Shown one piece after another: positions 62,461-64,000 of a stretch of DNA of 64,000 nt. Position numbers and translations under genes: made by a program. Origin of the DNA: Acidobacteriota bacterium (lineage in GTDB: Bacteria; Acidobacteriota; Terriglobia; Acidiferrales; UBA7541). The notes under the pieces were generated by a model. That model searched no databases. It saw only the letters and a list, made by a program, of their open reading frames with translations, and was not told the DNA's origin. Position 1 is the first letter of the stretch. Each line of letters begins with the position of its first letter. The DNA is taken from contig JABCZK010000006.1 of the NCBI GenBank assembly GCA_013289695.1, positions 62,001-126,000 of the forward strand, given 5' to 3'.

Positions 62461-63750
62461 TCAGGAGGGCAGAGGCACCTCTGCGGCGTGCTCACCTCGC
62501 TTCTGAAACACCGCCGCGACGGCAATCGCCGCCAGCAACAGAACCACCGGGTCAATCGGATGTCGGTACCGCAACGAAGTGTGCGTCACATAGTAAATCA
62601 CAGGAAACACAATCGGCCCCGCCGCGAGCGGAAAGGCGTACGGTTCGCGCTTTTGAAACAAAACGACGATTCCGCAAAACCCGCCGATCGCCGCCAGCGT
62701 GTTGCTAATCAGCACCAGCCGCAGCAGCGGCGAGTCAGCATCGCGAAATCCTTCGATGGGCTTTTCCATTCCCGTCCAGGTCGCCACAAAGCGCCGCCCG
62801 CAAAGAATGATTTCTAATCGCGGATGGGTCTCAAGAAAAGCGATCGCCTTGCCCCACTTGTCCTGCATGAAGGCCGTCTCGCCCATGTGAATATAGTTTC
62901 GAATCTCTGCGCGCTCCGGATCCGCCGCCGGCACAACCCGCGATTGTTCATCAAACTGTTCGTTATTTCCCAGCCACAATTCAAAAGCGAAGTTGGAACG
63001 CAGCGGGATGAATCGGTGGAACGCTAAATAATTTCGCACCGTCCACGGCACGCAGCACAGTACCGCAATCCCGCACGCCAGCAGTGGATGGCTCAGGCGC
63101 AATCGCCCTGGTTGGAACGCACGATACGCGGCCCAACCGAGCAGCACCGGCAACATGCTGCCCAGCGACGGATTGGTCATCAGCGCCAAGCCCCATAGCA
63201 ATCCGTATCCACACCAGGCGCGCACGCTTGCTGAGTCCGCGAGCTCAAGCGTCGCCCACAATATTGTCGCCATCAGCAACGCCGCGAGCGATGTGTCCCA
63301 CACCCATTCGTAAGGAATGATGATCGCGTTAGGAAAAATCGCCCACAGCCACGCCGCCCCGGCGCCCACTGCCAAACTGCCCACGCGTTTGCCGATGTAA
63401 AATAGCGGCACGCAGGCTGCCGCCGAAAATAAAATGTTGAGAAACACAATTGCAAAAAACGAGTGCGGCGTGTGAATCCCGAACACGCGGAACACTCCCG
63501 CGACCAACGCCGGATAAACCGGCGTCAACCACGCCGTCGGCCCAGTCTCCTGCCAATACGGTGAGCTAAATCCGTGTCCCGCCGCGAGCGAGTAAGCGAT
63601 GTTTCCCGTCTCATTCAAAAACGGCACGAGACCAACGAGATCGGCGCGCATTTTGTGTTCTTGATTCCACGCAAATGTCACCCGCGCTCCCAGCGCAATC
63701 GCCAGGATCAACGACAAAGACGTCGCAGCCTTCCACAATTGCGATTTCAT
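62461..63750 (-). CDS. multi-pass membrane glycosyltransferase-like protein (GT39/ArnT-type fold)
   Basis: 429 residues with about ten transmembrane helices. An acidic residue sits in the first extracytoplasmic loop (MRADLVGLVPFLNETGNIAY), YWQETGPTAWLTPVYPALVA follows, and RNYLAFHRFIPLRSNF comes later. This layout is shared by polyprenyl-phosphate-sugar dependent glycosyltransferases (dolichyl-phosphate-mannose mannosyltransferase family). It probably transfers a sugar onto lipid or protein at the outer face of the inner membrane. Not obviously linked to kdp. Confidence 0.7.
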   Translation of the reverse strand: MKSQLWKAATSLSLILAIALGARVTFAWNQEHKMRADLVGLVPFLNETGNIAYSLAAGHGFSSPYWQETGPTAWLTPVYPALVAGVFRVFGIHTPHSFFAIVFLNILFSAAACVPLFYIGKRVGSLAVGAGAAWLWAIFPNAIIIPYEWVWDTSLAALLMATILWATLELADSASVRAWCGYGLLWGLALMTNPSLGSMLPVLLGWAAYRAFQPGRLRLSHPLLACGIAVLCCVPWTVRNYLAFHRFIPLRSNFAFELWLGNNEQFDEQSRVVPAADPERAEIRNYIHMGETAFMQDKWGKAIAFLETHPRLEIILCGRRFVATWTGMEKPIEGFRDADSPLLRLVLISNTLAAIGGFCGIVVLFQKREPYAFPLAAGPIVFPVIYYVTHTSLRYRHPIDPVVLLLAAIAVAAVFQKRGEHAAEVPLPS

Positions 63751-64000
63751 GTTAAGAGATCCACTCCTCGCGCGCCGTTCAGTCTATCTCGGATGCATCG
63801 ATCATGGCGCCACGACGATTTCGCCGCCTCGTTGCAACGCGTTTCACGCTGCGCGCACAAGTACGAACTCCGCAGCGGCCGATTGCAACCCTGCTTCTTC
63901 CAGTGATGTTCGTGCATCTGATAACGTAGAGGCGTCCTGGGGCAAACGCCGGTGTTTTCGCGTTTGTTGGAGAATTCGCTGAAGAATGGCTGACCCACAC
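63751..64000. other. right-edge region with no recognised gene
   Basis: About 250 bases upstream of the membrane glycosyltransferase-like gene. The open frames here lack a ribosome site and familiar composition. No tRNA-like fold was recognised. Confidence 0.3.

Noticed and set aside
63747..63998. 83-codon minus-strand frame at the right edge
   Set aside because: No motif or convincing ribosome site; likely upstream leader of the membrane glycosyltransferase-like gene.

Overview
The window is GC-rich, gene-dense DNA from a member of the Acidobacteriota, most likely a soil Terriglobia/Acidobacteriia-type organism. The strongest evidence is four very large 'orphan' FtsX/MacB-like permeases (the acidobacterial duplicated orphan permease family, ADOP), two of them directly behind a PadR regulator. 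That pairing is expanded in this phylum. A split KdpD sensor, kdp-linked outer-membrane barrels and GTAGCGGC-type intergenic palindromes fit the same origin. No rRNA, tRNA, CRISPR array, insertion sequence or phage gene was recognised.

Layout. 1-6.1 kb: aromatic catabolism (end of a FAD oxidoreductase, pcaB, pcaD, pcaC, a 3-hydroxyacyl-CoA dehydrogenase, a hydroxybenzoyl-CoA-type thioesterase, pobA), the protocatechuate branch of the beta-ketoadipate pathway. 6.2-11.7 kb: a secreted S53 peptidase, then lysC-thrC-thrB for threonine synthesis. 11.7-15 kb: lactate permease, a PEP-CTERM protein and an overlooked 58-residue membrane protein. 15.5-21.5 kb: a complete tripartite RND efflux system. 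21.7-29.7 kb: a rhomboid protease with a tetratricopeptide-like tail, a surface protein with a carboxypeptidase-regulatory-like domain, a parvulin isomerase, an ACT protein, a cytochrome bc module (cytochrome c, Rieske, cytochrome b fused to cytochrome c) and a PilZ protein. 30-42.5 kb: four ADOP permeases and two PadR regulators. 43.3-50.3 kb: a putative glucosamine/chitosan utilisation locus (LacI regulator, exo-glucosaminidase, SIS-domain sugar-phosphate enzyme, amino acid/amine permease). 50.5-62.4 kb: a full Kdp potassium system. 62.5-63.8 kb: a membrane glycosyltransferase-like protein.

The Kdp region is the most unusual part. KdpD is divided into two head-to-head genes. The histidine kinase half is coupled to kdpE. 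The pump operon runs on the minus strand towards them and also carries a 76-residue membrane protein, a large outer-membrane barrel, a shortened barrel and several micro-ORFs, including kdpF and a second 28-residue membrane peptide. Upstream of that operon lie four copies of a 7-base motif at exact 11-base intervals, which looks like a binding site for an OmpR/PhoB-type regulator such as KdpE. The two PadR genes share a second regulatory pattern: TTCTA/TAGAA half-sites 21-22 bases apart that bracket their promoters.

Functions rest on motif recognition by eye. Start codons were re-chosen from ribosome binding sites, overlaps and family lengths, and are flagged where uncertain.
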